NCBI RefSeq assembly: GCF_036017915.1
Contig: NZ_CP107929.1
Location: 4,034,001-4,098,000 of the forward strand
Reading direction: 5' to 3'
Source: Micromonospora sp. NBC_00421
GTDB taxonomy: Bacteria; Actinomycetota; Actinomycetes; Mycobacteriales; Micromonosporaceae
Length of the DNA stretch: 64,000 nucleotides
Position numbers and translations under genes: made by a program. This document shows positions 52,613 through 61,473 of the stretch, in pieces. The notes below the pieces were generated by a model that made no database searches, was not told where the DNA came from, and saw only the letters and a list, made by a program, of their open reading frames with translations. Positions within the stretch are counted from its first letter, which is position 1; the number at the start of each line of letters is the position of its first letter.

Positions 52613-53842
52613 TCACGGTACACCGGTGAGGCTCCGCAGCGCGGCGGTCAACGGGGCCGCCAGATCACCGGTGGCCGGTGGGGCGACCGCGCCCAGGCCG
52701 AGCCAGCCGGCGAGCCGGCGCAGCTCGGCGGCGAGCGCGACAGCGGTCTCCCCCGGGTCGACGCCGGGCTCCTGCCAGGCCGCCGGCACCAGCAGCACCC
52801 CGGCCTTGCGGTCGGCCTTGAGGTCGACCCGGGCGGTGAAGCGCTCCCCCTGGAGGAACGGCAACACGTAGTAGCCGTGCACCCGCTGCGCGGCCGGCAC
52901 GTAGATCTCGATCCGGTAGCCGAAGCCGAACAGCCGCTCGGTGCGGGCCCGTTCCCAGACCAGCGGGTCGAACGGGCTGACCAGGGTGTTGCCCCGGACC
53001 CAGCGGGGCAGCCGGGCGTCGACGTGCCGCCAGGCCGGCTGCCGCCAGCCCTGCACCGCCACCGGCACCAGCTCACCGGCCTCGACCAGCTCGGCGACCG
53101 CCTGCCGGGCACCGGCCAGCGGAAGCCGGAAATAGTCCCGCAGCTCCGGCTCGGCGGCCACCCCGAGCGACCGGGCCGCCACCGCGACCAGGGTGCGGTA
53201 CGCCTCGGCGTCGGTCGGCGTGGGCGCGTCGAGCACTGCCGCCGGCAGCACCCGCTCGGGCAGGTCGTAACGGCGGGCGAAGGAGGGGGTACGGTCGGCG
53301 GCGGTGACCTCACCGGCCCAGAACAGGAACTCCAGCGCGCGTTTCACCGCCGACCAGTTCCACCCCCAGTTGCCGGTCTCCCGGGGGGCGTCGTGCTCGA
53401 TCTCGGCGGCGGTCAGCGGCCCGCGCGCGGCCACCTCGTCGCGGACCCAGGCGACCAGTTCGGGCTGCTCCTGGGCGATCCGCCGCATCCCGCCCCAGGC
53501 GTCGTCGCGGGCCTTGGCCATCCGCCAGCGCAGCGCCGCGTGCCGCCCCACCGGCACCAGGGACGCCTCGTGCCCCCAGTATTCGAACAGCTCCCGGGGG
53601 CGGCGGTAGGCGGCGGTGTCGAGCAGGCTCGTCGGGTAGGGCCCGAGCCGGCTGTAGAGCGGCAGGTAGTGCGCGCGTTGCAGCACGTTTACCGAATCCA
53701 TCTGGATCAGCCCGACCCGGTCGAGCACCCGGCGCAGGTGCCGGCGGGTGGGCACCCCGGCGGGCGCCGGGTCGGCGAAGCCCTGGGCGGCGAGCGCCAT
53801 CCGCCGGGCCTGGGCGAGCGAGAGCGGTTCCGGTGCGACCAT
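52613..53842 (-). CDS. YcaQ/AlkX-type winged-helix DNA glycosylase
   Basis: A 409-residue protein of the HTH_42 family, which includes E. coli YcaQ and Streptomyces AlkZ, glycosylases that unhook interstrand crosslinks and remove bulky alkyl adducts. The catalytic Q-x-D motif is present as [45 protein letters not shown] and [16 protein letters not shown] are also family features. ATG at 53842 is eight nt after TAGGGT. It may be a repair or self-resistance enzyme against alkylating natural products, though no such biosynthetic cluster is seen in this window. Confidence 0.88.
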   Translation of the reverse strand: MVAPEPLSLAQARRMALAAQGFADPAPAGVPTRRHLRRVLDRVGLIQMDSVNVLQRAHYLPLYSRLGPYPTSLLDTAAYRRPRELFEYWGHEASLVPVGRHAALRWRMAKARDDAWGGMRRIAQEQPELVAWVRDEVAARGPLTAAEIEHDAPRETGNWGWNWSAVKRALEFLFWAGEVTAADRTPSFARRYDLPERVLPAAVLDAPTPTDAEAYRTLVAVAARSLGVAAEPELRDYFRLPLAGARQAVAELVEAGELVPVAVQGWRQPAWRHVDARLPRWVRGNTLVSPFDPLVWERARTERLFGFGYRIEIYVPAAQRVHGYYVLPFLQGERFTARVDLKADRKAGVLLVPAAWQEPGVDPGETAVALAAELRRLAGWLGLGAVAPPATGDLAAPLTAALRSLTGVP

Positions 53843-53920
53843 CGCCGACGACCCTAGACCAGCGGTACGACACCGGAGCGGATGCTGGACCGACCGCCCG
53901 TCAAGGCATAGAACGGACAC

Positions 53921-54472
53921 ATGCTCACCATCCGCCGCGAAGAGCCGGACGACGCCGAGGCGATCGCCCGGGTGCACATCCACGGCTGGCAGGCCGGGTA
54001 CGCCGGTTTCATGCCGGTCGAGGTGCTGACCCGGCTCAACCCGGTGGCCTGGGCGCAGCGCCGACGGGACCTGCGCACCGCCGACCCGGAGCACCCGTTC
54101 ACCACACTGCTCGCCGAGGTCGACGGGGTGCCGGCCGGGTTCACCACCTTCGGCCCGTACCGCAACGACCAGGACCGGGGCGACCTGGACCCGACGTGCG
54201 GCGAACTGCTGGCGATCTACGTGGAGCGGGCGCACTGGGGCGACGGCACCGCACCTGCCCTGTTCGCCGCCGCCCGGGACGGGCTGGTGGCGGGTGGCTG
54301 GCGGGAGTACCGGCTCTGGGTGTTGGCCGACAACGTGCGCGCCCGCCGGTTCTACGAGCGGGCCGGCCTGTCAGCCGACGGTCACCGGTCCCGCTGGCCG
54401 GTGCCGATGGCCGGCGGCGGCCCCCCGGTCCACCTCGACGAACTGCGTTACACCGGCCGGCTACCCGGCTGA
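53921..54472 (+). CDS. GNAT family N-acetyltransferase
   Basis: A 183-residue acetyl-CoA-dependent acetyltransferase. The N-terminal [29 protein letters not shown] is the usual strand-helix start, [23 protein letters not shown] is the acetyl-CoA loop region (shortened relative to QxxGxG), and [18 protein letters not shown] is motif B. TAGAAC six nt upstream of the ATG suggests a leaderless mRNA. It is divergent from the ycaQ-like gene, and its end overlaps the convergent GT87 gene by 12 bp. The substrate is unknown. Confidence 0.86.
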   Translation: MLTIRREEPDDAEAIARVHIHGWQAGYAGFMPVEVLTRLNPVAWAQRRRDLRTADPEHPFTTLLAEVDGVPAGFTTFGPYRNDQDRGDLDPTCGELLAIYVERAHWGDGTAPALFAAARDGLVAGGWREYRLWVLADNVRARRFYERAGLSADGHRSRWPVPMAGGGPPVHLDELRYTGRLPG

Positions 54473-55777
54473 CCCGGCCACTCCCTGAGGCTGGTTGACA
54501 GGTCGCCCCGGACCACCGGCGGTCCGGCCCGAACCGCCGGGTCCGGCCGGTCCTGCCGATCCGCCCGGGTCGGCAGGACCCCCCGGACCGCCAGCCCGGC
54601 CGCCGGCCGGGGTGGCCCAGGTACGGACCGGTAGCAGCAGCAGAAGCGCGAGGCTGATCCAGACGTAGGTGTTGCTGCCCAGGAAGCCGGTGATCCCGGT
54701 GAAGTCCTTCTCCCAGGCCCAGACGATCCGGCTGCACAGCAGCGCGTAGCCGACCACCGCGAGGACCAGCAGCGCGCGCCGGCGCAGGCTGCCGCCGGGC
54801 GCGGCGACGGCGTTGTCGACCAGCAGGATCAGCGCCGGGATCAACCAGACCAGGTGGTGAACCCAGGTGACCGGGCTGACCAGGCACATCAGCGCGCCGG
54901 TCAACGCCAGCCCGGTGGCCTCGTCACCGACCGCCGCGGCGGCCCGGCAGCGCCAGCCCCAGACGGCCAGGATGACAAGCACCAGCGCCAGCCAGGCCAG
55001 GGTGCTCGGATGCTCCGGGTCGAGCCGGGCCACCACCCCGCGCAGCGACTGGTTGGACACGAAAGCCAGCTCGCCCACCCGGTCGGTGTTCCACAGCGCC
55101 GAGGTCCAGAACTCCCGGGCGGCGTCGGGGAAGAGGCCGGCGGCGAACAACGTGGCGACGGCCGAGGCGGCGACGGCGGTGCCGGCGGCCCGGAACCGCC
55201 TGGTGATCAGCAGGTAGACGATGAAGACGCCCGGGGTCAGCTTGATCGCGGTGGCCACCCCGATGCCGACCCCGGCCCACCTGTTGCCGGCCGGCAGCAA
55301 CCGCAGCAGGTCCACCGCCACCAGGAAGAGCAGCAGCATGTTTACCTGGCCGAAGTTGACCGTCTCGCGCATCGGCTCGAACGCGGCGGCCAGCAGGAGC
55401 GCCACCACCAGGACGAACCAGCGGGTCCACCCGGCCCGCCGGGCCACCGGGTCGAGCAGCCACCAGACCAGCACCGCACTGACCACCACCGTGGCGGCCA
55501 CGCTGACGGTGATCGCCACCGGCCACGGCAGGTACGCCATCGGCAGCATCACCAGCGCGGCGAACGGGGGGTAGGTGAAGCCGTACTGGGTGCCGGGCTT
55601 GAGGTAGTCGTAGATCTCACCGTGGTCGTGGACCCAGAAGGTCAGCGCGCCGTAGTAGACCTTCAGGTCGAAGAAGCCGTGCCGGACGGCCGCCACGGAG
55701 AGGAAGGCGGCCACCGCGACGGCGAGCACCACCACCGCGACGACCTGCCCGGTCGTCCGCCTGGCACCCTGCGCCAC
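54461..55777 (-). CDS. GT87/DUF2029 family membrane glycosyltransferase
   Basis: A 438-residue polytopic protein of about ten helices, similar to actinobacterial polyprenyl-phosphate-dependent mannosyltransferases of the PimE/GT87 group. The acidic residue in FFDLKVYYGAL after the first helix is the expected catalytic base. FGQVNMLLLFLVAVD, AIKLTPGVFIVYLL and SPVTWVHHLVWLIPA are family-typical. The C-terminal 45 residues are Gly/Pro-rich. GTG at 55777 follows GAGGGAG. It is probably involved in cell-envelope glycolipid or glycoprotein synthesis; acceptor unknown. Confidence 0.88.
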   Translation of the reverse strand: MAQGARRTTGQVVAVVVLAVAVAAFLSVAAVRHGFFDLKVYYGALTFWVHDHGEIYDYLKPGTQYGFTYPPFAALVMLPMAYLPWPVAITVSVAATVVVSAVLVWWLLDPVARRAGWTRWFVLVVALLLAAAFEPMRETVNFGQVNMLLLFLVAVDLLRLLPAGNRWAGVGIGVATAIKLTPGVFIVYLLITRRFRAAGTAVAASAVATLFAAGLFPDAAREFWTSALWNTDRVGELAFVSNQSLRGVVARLDPEHPSTLAWLALVLVILAVWGWRCRAAAAVGDEATGLALTGALMCLVSPVTWVHHLVWLIPALILLVDNAVAAPGGSLRRRALLVLAVVGYALLCSRIVWAWEKDFTGITGFLGSNTYVWISLALLLLLPVRTWATPAGGRAGGPGGPADPGGSAGPAGPGGSGRTAGGPGRPVNQPQGVAGSAG

Positions 55778-55813
55778 CGTCGTCTCCCTCGCTGTGGCCT
55801 AGGCTTTCGTGCC

Positions 55814-56419
55814 ATGGCTCTGGGGTTCGTCCGCCCGGCGCGTCCGGAGGACGCCGCCGAGATCGCCCGTGTGCAGCTCGCGACCTGGCGGGTCGCGTAC
55901 CGTCGACTGCTGCCCCGGCACGTGCTCGACAACCTGGACGAGGCGTGGCTCGCCCGGCGGTGGAGCGCGGCGGTGCAGGAGCCGCCCTCGGCCGCGCACC
56001 GGGTGCTCGTCGCCGTGGAACAGGCCGAGCAATCCTATCTGGTGGGTTTCGCCGCTTCCGGGCCGGCGGACGCCGAGGCGCTCGCCCCGGGCGAGCCGGC
56101 GACCGCGCTGGGCAGCGGGGTGGTGGCGGTGACCGACCTGCTGGTCGAACCGCGCTGGGGTCGGCGCGGGCACGGCAGCCGGCTGCTCTCCGCCGCCGTG
56201 GACGCCTGGCGGGCCGACGGGTTCACCCACGCGGTGGCGTGGGCGTTCGACGGCGACGAGGCGACCCGCAGGTTCCTCACCAGCACCGGTTGGGAGCCGG
56301 ACGGCGCGGCCCGCGCGCTGGACGTCGACGACATGCTCGTCGACCAGGTACGGCTGCACGTGGCGGTCCCCGCCGAGCCGACCGGCACACCCGCACCGGG
56401 GCCGACCGCCGCGCCCTGA
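55814..56419 (+). CDS. GNAT family N-acetyltransferase
   Basis: A 201-residue acetyltransferase. VRPARPEDAAEIARVQLATWRVAYRRLLP is the N-terminal module, VTDLLVEPRWGRRGHGSRLLSAAVDAW contains the acetyl-CoA-binding RRGHGS loop, and WAFDGDEATRRFLTSTGWEPDGA is the C-terminal part. The tail is Pro/Ala-rich. TAGGCT eight nt before the ATG is part of the palindrome GCCTAGGC, which can act on both strands, so this gene and the divergent GT87 gene may share -10 bases in a 36-bp gap. Substrate unknown. Confidence 0.86.
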   Translation: MALGFVRPARPEDAAEIARVQLATWRVAYRRLLPRHVLDNLDEAWLARRWSAAVQEPPSAAHRVLVAVEQAEQSYLVGFAASGPADAEALAPGEPATALGSGVVAVTDLLVEPRWGRRGHGSRLLSAAVDAWRADGFTHAVAWAFDGDEATRRFLTSTGWEPDGAARALDVDDMLVDQVRLHVAVPAEPTGTPAPGPTAAP

Positions 56420-56538
56420 CCGGGGGCCGGGCGACACGCCCGCAGCTGAAGCCGGTCCGACGCGTCCCGCCCGGTTCTGTCGTCCCACCCTGGTAGACCG
56501 GGAAGGTCAGGGCACGAACGACGGTGAGGGAGACGGGC

Positions 56539-56919
56539 ATGTTCCGGGAGACGAAGGCGTTCAGCGGGTTCTCGGCCGACGACACCGACCGGGCCCGGGA
56601 GTTCTACGCCGGCACCCTCGACCTGCGGGTGTCACAGCTGGGCGGTGCCGGTGGTCTGCTGAAACTGCACCTGGCCGGCGACCGGGACGTGGTGGTCTAC
56701 CCGAAGGCCGACCACGTGCCGGCGGCCTTCACCGTGCTCAACTTCCCGGTGGCCGACGTCGACCGGGCGGTCGACGAGCTGACCGCCCGGGGGGTGGGCT
56801 TCGCGCGCTACCCGGGTTTGCCCCAGGACGAGCGGGGGATCATGCGCGACAACGGGCCGACGATCGCCTGGTTCACCGACCCGGCCGGCAACATCCTGTC
56901 GGTGATCGCGCAGGAGTGA
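56539..56919 (+). CDS. VOC family protein (glyoxalase/bleomycin-resistance fold)
   Basis: A 126-residue single VOC module. [23 protein letters not shown] is the first beta-alpha unit and [19 protein letters not shown] the last, ending in the metal-ligand Glu position of the fold. Members bind metal, antibiotics or small electrophiles; the specific role is unknown. ATG at 56539 follows GAGGGAG. It ends just before a strong shared terminator. Confidence 0.85.
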   Translation: MFRETKAFSGFSADDTDRAREFYAGTLDLRVSQLGGAGGLLKLHLAGDRDVVVYPKADHVPAAFTVLNFPVADVDRAVDELTARGVGFARYPGLPQDERGIMRDNGPTIAWFTDPAGNILSVIAQE

Positions 56920-56929
56920 CGCTGCCGGG

Positions 56930-56965
56930 CCGGGTGGTTCCCGACGTCGGCCGGGAACCACCCGG
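56930..56965. terminator. Bidirectional terminator hairpin
   Basis: Perfect 14-bp stem (CCGGGTGGTTCCCG at 56930-56943, complement at 56952-56965) with an 8-nt loop in the 51-bp gap between the converging VOC gene and the sugar permease gene. Confidence 0.85.
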
Positions 56966-56970
56966 ACGGC

Positions 56971-57870
56971 TCACCCCTTGTCGGCGCCGTCGTTGGCGTC
57001 CCGGACGAAGTACCGCTGGAAGACCACGAAGATGATCGCCACCGGGATGGTGGCCAGCAGCGCCGCACCCAGCTTCAGCGGATACTGGGTGCCCTTGCCG
57101 AGCGACCCGCTGACCAGGTCGGCCAGCCCGCGCGGCAGGGTGAACAGGCTCGGGTCCTGCACGGCGACCAGGCTGTGCGGGAACTCGTTCCAGGAGCCCT
57201 GGAACGACAGGATGGTCAGGGTGATCAGCGCCGGTTTCGCCATCGGCAGCACCACCGACCAGAAGGTGCGGAACACCCCGGCGCCGTCGATCCGGGCCGC
57301 TTCCTCCACGCTGACCGGGATCGATTCGAAGAACTGTTTCATGATGAACACGCCGGCCGCGTCGGCGAGCAGCGGCACGACCAGCCCGGCGTAGCTGTTG
57401 TAGAGGCCGAGCTGGTTGAGGACCAGGAACTTCGGGATCAGCAGCACCACACCGGGGACGGCCATCACCGCGATGACGGCGGCGAAGAGCCCGGAGCGGC
57501 CCCGGAACCGCAGCCGCGCCAGGGCATAGCCGGCGAGCGAGTCGAAGAAGACCCGGCCGAGGGTGACCAGCACCGTCACCAGCAGCGAGTTGCCGAGCCA
57601 GAGCGGGAAGTTGGTGCCGGCGAAGATCCGTTCGAACCCGGCGAGGGTCACCGGGTCGGGCAGCGGGGAGAGCGGGTTTGCCGCCGCGTCCGGCTCGGTC
57701 TTGAACGAGTTGCCGAGCTGGATGACGAACGGGTAGAGGAAGACCAGCCCGAAGAAGATCAGGATGGCGTACCCGAGGAAACGGCTGGCCAGGGTGCGGG
57801 CCGCGTGGTCGCCGCGCGGCCGTGCCCGGGGCGGCGAGGGGTCGGCGGGGTGGTCGGTGAGCACGGTCAT
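56971..57870 (-). CDS. Carbohydrate ABC transporter permease, MalG type
   Basis: A 299-residue membrane permease with six helices. The EAA loop contacting the ATPase is EEAARIDGAGVFRTFWSVVLPMAKPAL, typical of the CUT1 sugar importer family. It pairs with the preceding MalF-type permease, whose stop overlaps this ATG by 4 bp. It is the last gene of lacI-SBP-malF-malG. No ATPase gene is linked, so a shared MsiK-like ATPase encoded elsewhere is likely. Confidence 0.92.
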   Translation of the reverse strand: MTVLTDHPADPSPPRARPRGDHAARTLASRFLGYAILIFFGLVFLYPFVIQLGNSFKTEPDAAANPLSPLPDPVTLAGFERIFAGTNFPLWLGNSLLVTVLVTLGRVFFDSLAGYALARLRFRGRSGLFAAVIAVMAVPGVVLLIPKFLVLNQLGLYNSYAGLVVPLLADAAGVFIMKQFFESIPVSVEEAARIDGAGVFRTFWSVVLPMAKPALITLTILSFQGSWNEFPHSLVAVQDPSLFTLPRGLADLVSGSLGKGTQYPLKLGAALLATIPVAIIFVVFQRYFVRDANDGADKG

Positions 57871-58991
57871 GACGACGACCTCCCGAGCAGCCGACGCCAG
57901 GGCCCGGTGCGGGGCGTCCCGGTGTCGCGGTCGGCGAGCACCCGCCGCTGCACCAGCGTCAGCACGATGATGATCAGGAACAGCACGAACGAGATGGCCG
58001 CTCCGGAGCCGTAGTCGAAGTCGCGGAACGCGGTCCGGTACGACAGGTACGCCGGGGTGAGCGTGGTCTTGGCCGGGTCGCCCTGGCTCATCACGTACAC
58101 CTGGTCGAAGACCTGCCAGGAGCCGATCAGGCCGAGGGTGAGCACCAGGAACATGGTGGGCCTGATCATCGGCAGGGTGACGTGCCGGAACTGTTGCCAG
58201 CGGGTGGCGCCGTCGAGGGTGCTCGCCTCCTCCAGGGCCACCGGGACGTTCTGGAGGGCGGCCAGGAACATCAGCATGAAGGTGCCGGAGGTGGTCCAGA
58301 CCACCAGCGTGATGATCGAGACCATCGCGACGCTCGGCCCGGAGAGCCAGTCCCACCAGCTCAGCCCGAACGGCCCGCCGTCGGCGAGGACGGCCGGCGC
58401 GGTGTCCATCCCGACCGCGCCGAACAGCAGGTGCAGCACCCCCCGGGAGTCGGCGAACCACTGCGGCCCGGAGATGCCGAACATGCCCAGGAGCTGGTTG
58501 ACCGCACCGGAGTTGGCGAACAGGAACAGGAAGACCACGCTGATCGCCACCGAACTGGTCACCGACGGGAAGTAGAAGGCGCTGCGGAAGAACGCCTTCC
58601 CCCTGAGCATCCGGTTGTTGACCACCAACGCCAGGCCGAGGGCGAGCACGGTCTGCGCCGGCACCACGATCGCCACGTAGTAGGCGTTGTTGCGGATGCT
58701 GGTCATGAAGTCCCGACGGGCCAGCCCGTCCTCGGTGAACAGCCGGGTGTAGTTGTCCGCGCCGACGAACGGCGTCCGGCCCGTGAACGGGCTGCCCTGG
58801 CCGTTCCAGTCGGTGAGGCTCACCCAGAGCGCCATCAGGATCGGCAACAGCAGGAACAGTCCGAGGATCACCAGCACCGGGGCGACGAAGAGCCAGCCGG
58901 CAAGGTTCTCGTTGCCCCGGATGCCCCGTCCGGGGCGGCGCGGTGGGCGGTTGGTCGCGGTGGCCGGTGCCGCGATCGTCTCGGTGGCCAT
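57867..58991 (-). CDS. Carbohydrate ABC transporter permease, MalF type
   Basis: A 374-residue permease, longer than many because of a periplasmic-side insertion around residues 160-215. The EAA loop is EEASTLDGATRWQQFRHVTLPMIRPTM. The first helix is preceded by a Pro/Arg-rich cytoplasmic tail. ATG at 58991 has GGAGGGGAG directly upstream. It is located 65 bp after the solute-binding protein gene. Confidence 0.92.
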   Translation of the reverse strand: MATETIAAPATATNRPPRRPGRGIRGNENLAGWLFVAPVLVILGLFLLLPILMALWVSLTDWNGQGSPFTGRTPFVGADNYTRLFTEDGLARRDFMTSIRNNAYYVAIVVPAQTVLALGLALVVNNRMLRGKAFFRSAFYFPSVTSSVAISVVFLFLFANSGAVNQLLGMFGISGPQWFADSRGVLHLLFGAVGMDTAPAVLADGGPFGLSWWDWLSGPSVAMVSIITLVVWTTSGTFMLMFLAALQNVPVALEEASTLDGATRWQQFRHVTLPMIRPTMFLVLTLGLIGSWQVFDQVYVMSQGDPAKTTLTPAYLSYRTAFRDFDYGSGAAISFVLFLIIIVLTLVQRRVLADRDTGTPRTGPWRRLLGRSSS

Positions 58992-59056
58992 CTCCCCTCC
59001 TTCGACTCGGGCCTGGCCGGTGGGGCGCCGCCGGTCGGCGACGCCCCGTGCTCGGG

Positions 59057-60307
59057 TCAGCTGCCGCCGAGCGCGGCCCTGGCGTTCTTGTCGAAGTTGC
59101 CGAGGATCGCCTTCGGGTCGCCGTTGGCCAACCCCTGCAGCGCGGTGTCGAGGTCGCCGACGACGCTGTCCATCTTCGGGGCGTTCACCGGACCCTGGGC
59201 GTACTCGGCGCCGTCGATGAACGGCTTGTCGGCGGGGAAGGCGGTGACGTACTGGTCCCGGACGGACTCCCGGGACGGCATCACGCCGAACGCCTTGGCG
59301 AAGGTCATCTGCTGGTCACCGGCGGTCATCGCCTCGACGAACCTGATCGCCTGGTCCTTGTACTTCGACTTCGCGGCGATGCCCCAGCACTGGGTGAAGG
59401 ACAGCGTGCCCGGCCCCTTCGGCCCGGCGGGCAGCGCGACGACCCTGTACTTCACGTTCGGGAAGTCGTTCTGCATCGCCCCCTTGATCCAGTTGCCTTC
59501 GATGGTCATCACGGCCTTGCCCTTGCCGAACGCCTCACCGGACCAGCCGGCGTCGAGCTGCTTGGGGTAGCGGGCCAGCCCGTCAGTGAGCAGCGACTTC
59601 ACGTAGCTGAGGGCGGCCAGGTTCTCCGGCGTGTCGGCGGTGGGCTGCTTGCCGTCATCGCTGAGCAGCCAGCCGCCGTTCTGCGCCAGGAACGCGCCGA
59701 TCCGGTCCCGGGTGTCGCCGAGCGCCAGCGGCACCTGCCCCTTCGCCTTGATCTTCTTGGCGGTGGCGGTGAGCTGGTCCCAGGTGGTGGGGATGTCCGC
59801 GTCGGTCAGCCCGGCCTTCGTCCACAGCTCGGTGTTGATCTGCAGGGCGAGGGTGGAGAAGTCCTTCGGCGCGCAGTAGAGCTTGCCGTCGTAGCTGAAC
59901 GTGGTGCGCAGGCTCTGGTAGAAGTCGGCGGAGTCGGCGAGCTTGTCGCCGTACGGCTCCAGCGCGCCGACGCTGGCGTAGTCGGCGAACCGGGCGGCGT
60001 CGACGTAGAAGACGTCCGGCGGGGTGCCGCCGGCGAGCGCCTGGCCGAGCTGCTGGGTGAGGTCCTGGGCCGGGGTGACGGTGGCCTGGTTGCCGGAGCT
60101 GGCCGCCCACTTCGCGGCGGCGTCCTGCACCGCCTTGGTCTCGGCGTCCCCGGAGGAGCCGATCAGGATCTGGAGGTCGGCCGGGCCGGTGGACTGCGCG
60201 GTGTCGGAGCTGTCGTCGTCGAAGCCGCTGCCACAGGCGGCGGAGCCGAGCAGCGCCACGGCGGCGAGACCGGCCACCGCCGCGCGGGTGAGGGAGCGAG
60301 ATGCCAT
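59057..60307 (-). CDS. Extracellular sugar-binding lipoprotein of an ABC transporter
   Basis: A 416-residue family 1 solute-binding protein. The signal peptide ends in the lipobox LGSAAC, with lipid attachment at C25. The mature part has the usual bilobed-fold motifs (PADLQILIGSSGDAETKAVQDAAAKW; GTPPDVFYVDAARFADYA; GKAVMTIEGNWIKGA). It delivers an oligosaccharide to the two permeases. AGGAG six nt upstream fixes the ATG. The linked debranching-type glycosidase suggests an alpha-glucoside or related polymer fragment as substrate, which is an inference. Confidence 0.92.
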   Translation of the reverse strand: MASRSLTRAAVAGLAAVALLGSAACGSGFDDDSSDTAQSTGPADLQILIGSSGDAETKAVQDAAAKWAASSGNQATVTPAQDLTQQLGQALAGGTPPDVFYVDAARFADYASVGALEPYGDKLADSADFYQSLRTTFSYDGKLYCAPKDFSTLALQINTELWTKAGLTDADIPTTWDQLTATAKKIKAKGQVPLALGDTRDRIGAFLAQNGGWLLSDDGKQPTADTPENLAALSYVKSLLTDGLARYPKQLDAGWSGEAFGKGKAVMTIEGNWIKGAMQNDFPNVKYRVVALPAGPKGPGTLSFTQCWGIAAKSKYKDQAIRFVEAMTAGDQQMTFAKAFGVMPSRESVRDQYVTAFPADKPFIDGAEYAQGPVNAPKMDSVVGDLDTALQGLANGDPKAILGNFDKNARAALGGS

Positions 60308-60334
60308 CGGTTTCTCCTGGTCGAAGGGGTGGTG

Positions 60335-61327
60335 TCAGGCGGTGTGCCGCAGCACCAGGGCGGGCTGGAGCAGCACGGGGGTGGGGGGTCGCACCGATCC
60401 GTCGAGCACGGCGGTGAGCAGGTCGACACAGCGGGCGGCGGCCTCGCCGAGTGGCTGGCCGACACTAGTCAGGCCGATCGCACCGGCCACCGGGGTGTCG
60501 TCGAAGCCGATCACCGGCACGGTCGGGTCGGCGTTCCGGACGACCTGGAGGGCGCCCAGGGCGAGCGAGTCGCTGGCGCAGACCAGCGCGGTCGGCGGGG
60601 TGGCGGCGGTGAGCAGGTCGCGGGCGGCCCACTCGCCCTCGACGATGCCGTCGGGGGTCTCCCGGGCCAGGCCGGTCGGGTCCAGGTCGACCTCGCGCAG
60701 GGTGTCCCACCAGCCGGCCCGCCGGTCGTCGCCGACCCCGGAGCCGCCCGGCCAGCCGATCCAGCCGATCCGCCGGTGACCGGCGGCGAGCAGGTGCCGG
60801 GTGGCCTGCGCGGTGCCGGCGGCGCCGTCCACGTCGACCCAGCAGTGCGCGGCGAGGTCGTCCCAGGGGCGACCGAAGGTCACGAACGGCACGTGCCGGT
60901 CGGCGAGCCAGGCGGTACGCGGGTCGCCGTGGTCGGTGCCGGTGAGCACGAAACCGTCCAGGTCGTAGGAGCTGAGCAGGTCGTCGTAGGTGGTGATCTC
61001 CCGCTGCGGGTCGCTGGCGGTGTAGAGCAGGGTGCGGTAGCCGGCTGCCTCGGCGGTCTCGGTGAGGCCGTGCAGGAAGCGGTCGAGCACCGAGCCGTTG
61101 ATCCCGTCCCGGGTGGGTTCGATCCGGACGGCGATCAACCGGGACCGGCCGGTACGCATCTGCCGGGCCGCCTGGTTGGCGCGGTAGCCGAGGGTGGCGA
61201 TGGCCTCCTCGACCCGCTGCCGGGTCTCCTGGCGGACGATGTGCGGCGCGTTGATCACGTTGGAGACGGTCTGCCGGCTCACCCGGGCGTGCCGGGCCAC
61301 CGTGGCGATGGTTACCTTTTCTGGCAC
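60335..61327 (-). CDS. LacI-family transcriptional regulator
   Basis: A 330-residue repressor. The N-terminal helix-turn-helix and hinge are VTIATVARHARVSRQTVSNVINAPHIVRQETRQRVEEAIATLGYRANQAARQM. The rest is a periplasmic-binding-like sugar sensor domain (FVLTGTDHGDPRTAWLADRHVPFVTFG; HRRIGWIGWPGG). GTG at 61327 is placed so that the HTH begins at residue 5. It is the first gene of the importer operon, 27 bp before the binding-protein gene. Two inverted operator copies lie directly upstream, so autoregulation and control of the divergent glycosidase are expected. Confidence 0.92.
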   Translation of the reverse strand: MPEKVTIATVARHARVSRQTVSNVINAPHIVRQETRQRVEEAIATLGYRANQAARQMRTGRSRLIAVRIEPTRDGINGSVLDRFLHGLTETAEAAGYRTLLYTASDPQREITTYDDLLSSYDLDGFVLTGTDHGDPRTAWLADRHVPFVTFGRPWDDLAAHCWVDVDGAAGTAQATRHLLAAGHRRIGWIGWPGGSGVGDDRRAGWWDTLREVDLDPTGLARETPDGIVEGEWAARDLLTAATPPTALVCASDSLALGALQVVRNADPTVPVIGFDDTPVAGAIGLTSVGQPLGEAAARCVDLLTAVLDGSVRPPTPVLLQPALVLRHTA

Positions 61328-61344
61328 TTGACCCCCCTCGCGGT

Positions 61345-61388
61345 CTTGAACGATCCAATTCGGATAGGGCAGGATTGGATCGTTCAAG
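61345..61388. promoter_or_regulatory. Paired LacI-type operators in inverted orientation
   Basis: CTTGAACGATCCAAT (61345-61359) and its exact complement (61374-61388) form a perfect 15-bp inverted repeat with a 14-bp spacer. Each arm contains TTGAACGATCCAA, itself an imperfect palindrome centred on CG as expected for a LacI dimer site. Centre-to-centre distance is about 29 bp, near three helical turns. The pair lies 18 bp before lacI and 86 bp before the divergent glycosidase gene. Confidence 0.82.
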
Positions 61389-61473
61389 TTTCTGGATTGT
61401 TTCGCACTGTGCACCGCCCCGGACGGCCTTGTCAAGACGTCGTCCGCCCCCGACCTGAGCTGGAGTCGAAGTC

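Noticed and set aside
52613..53842. Self-resistance gene of a DNA-alkylating antibiotic cluster
   Set aside because: YcaQ-type glycosylases can have this role, but the neighbours (DUF2752, GNATs, GT87, thyX) contain no biosynthetic enzymes.
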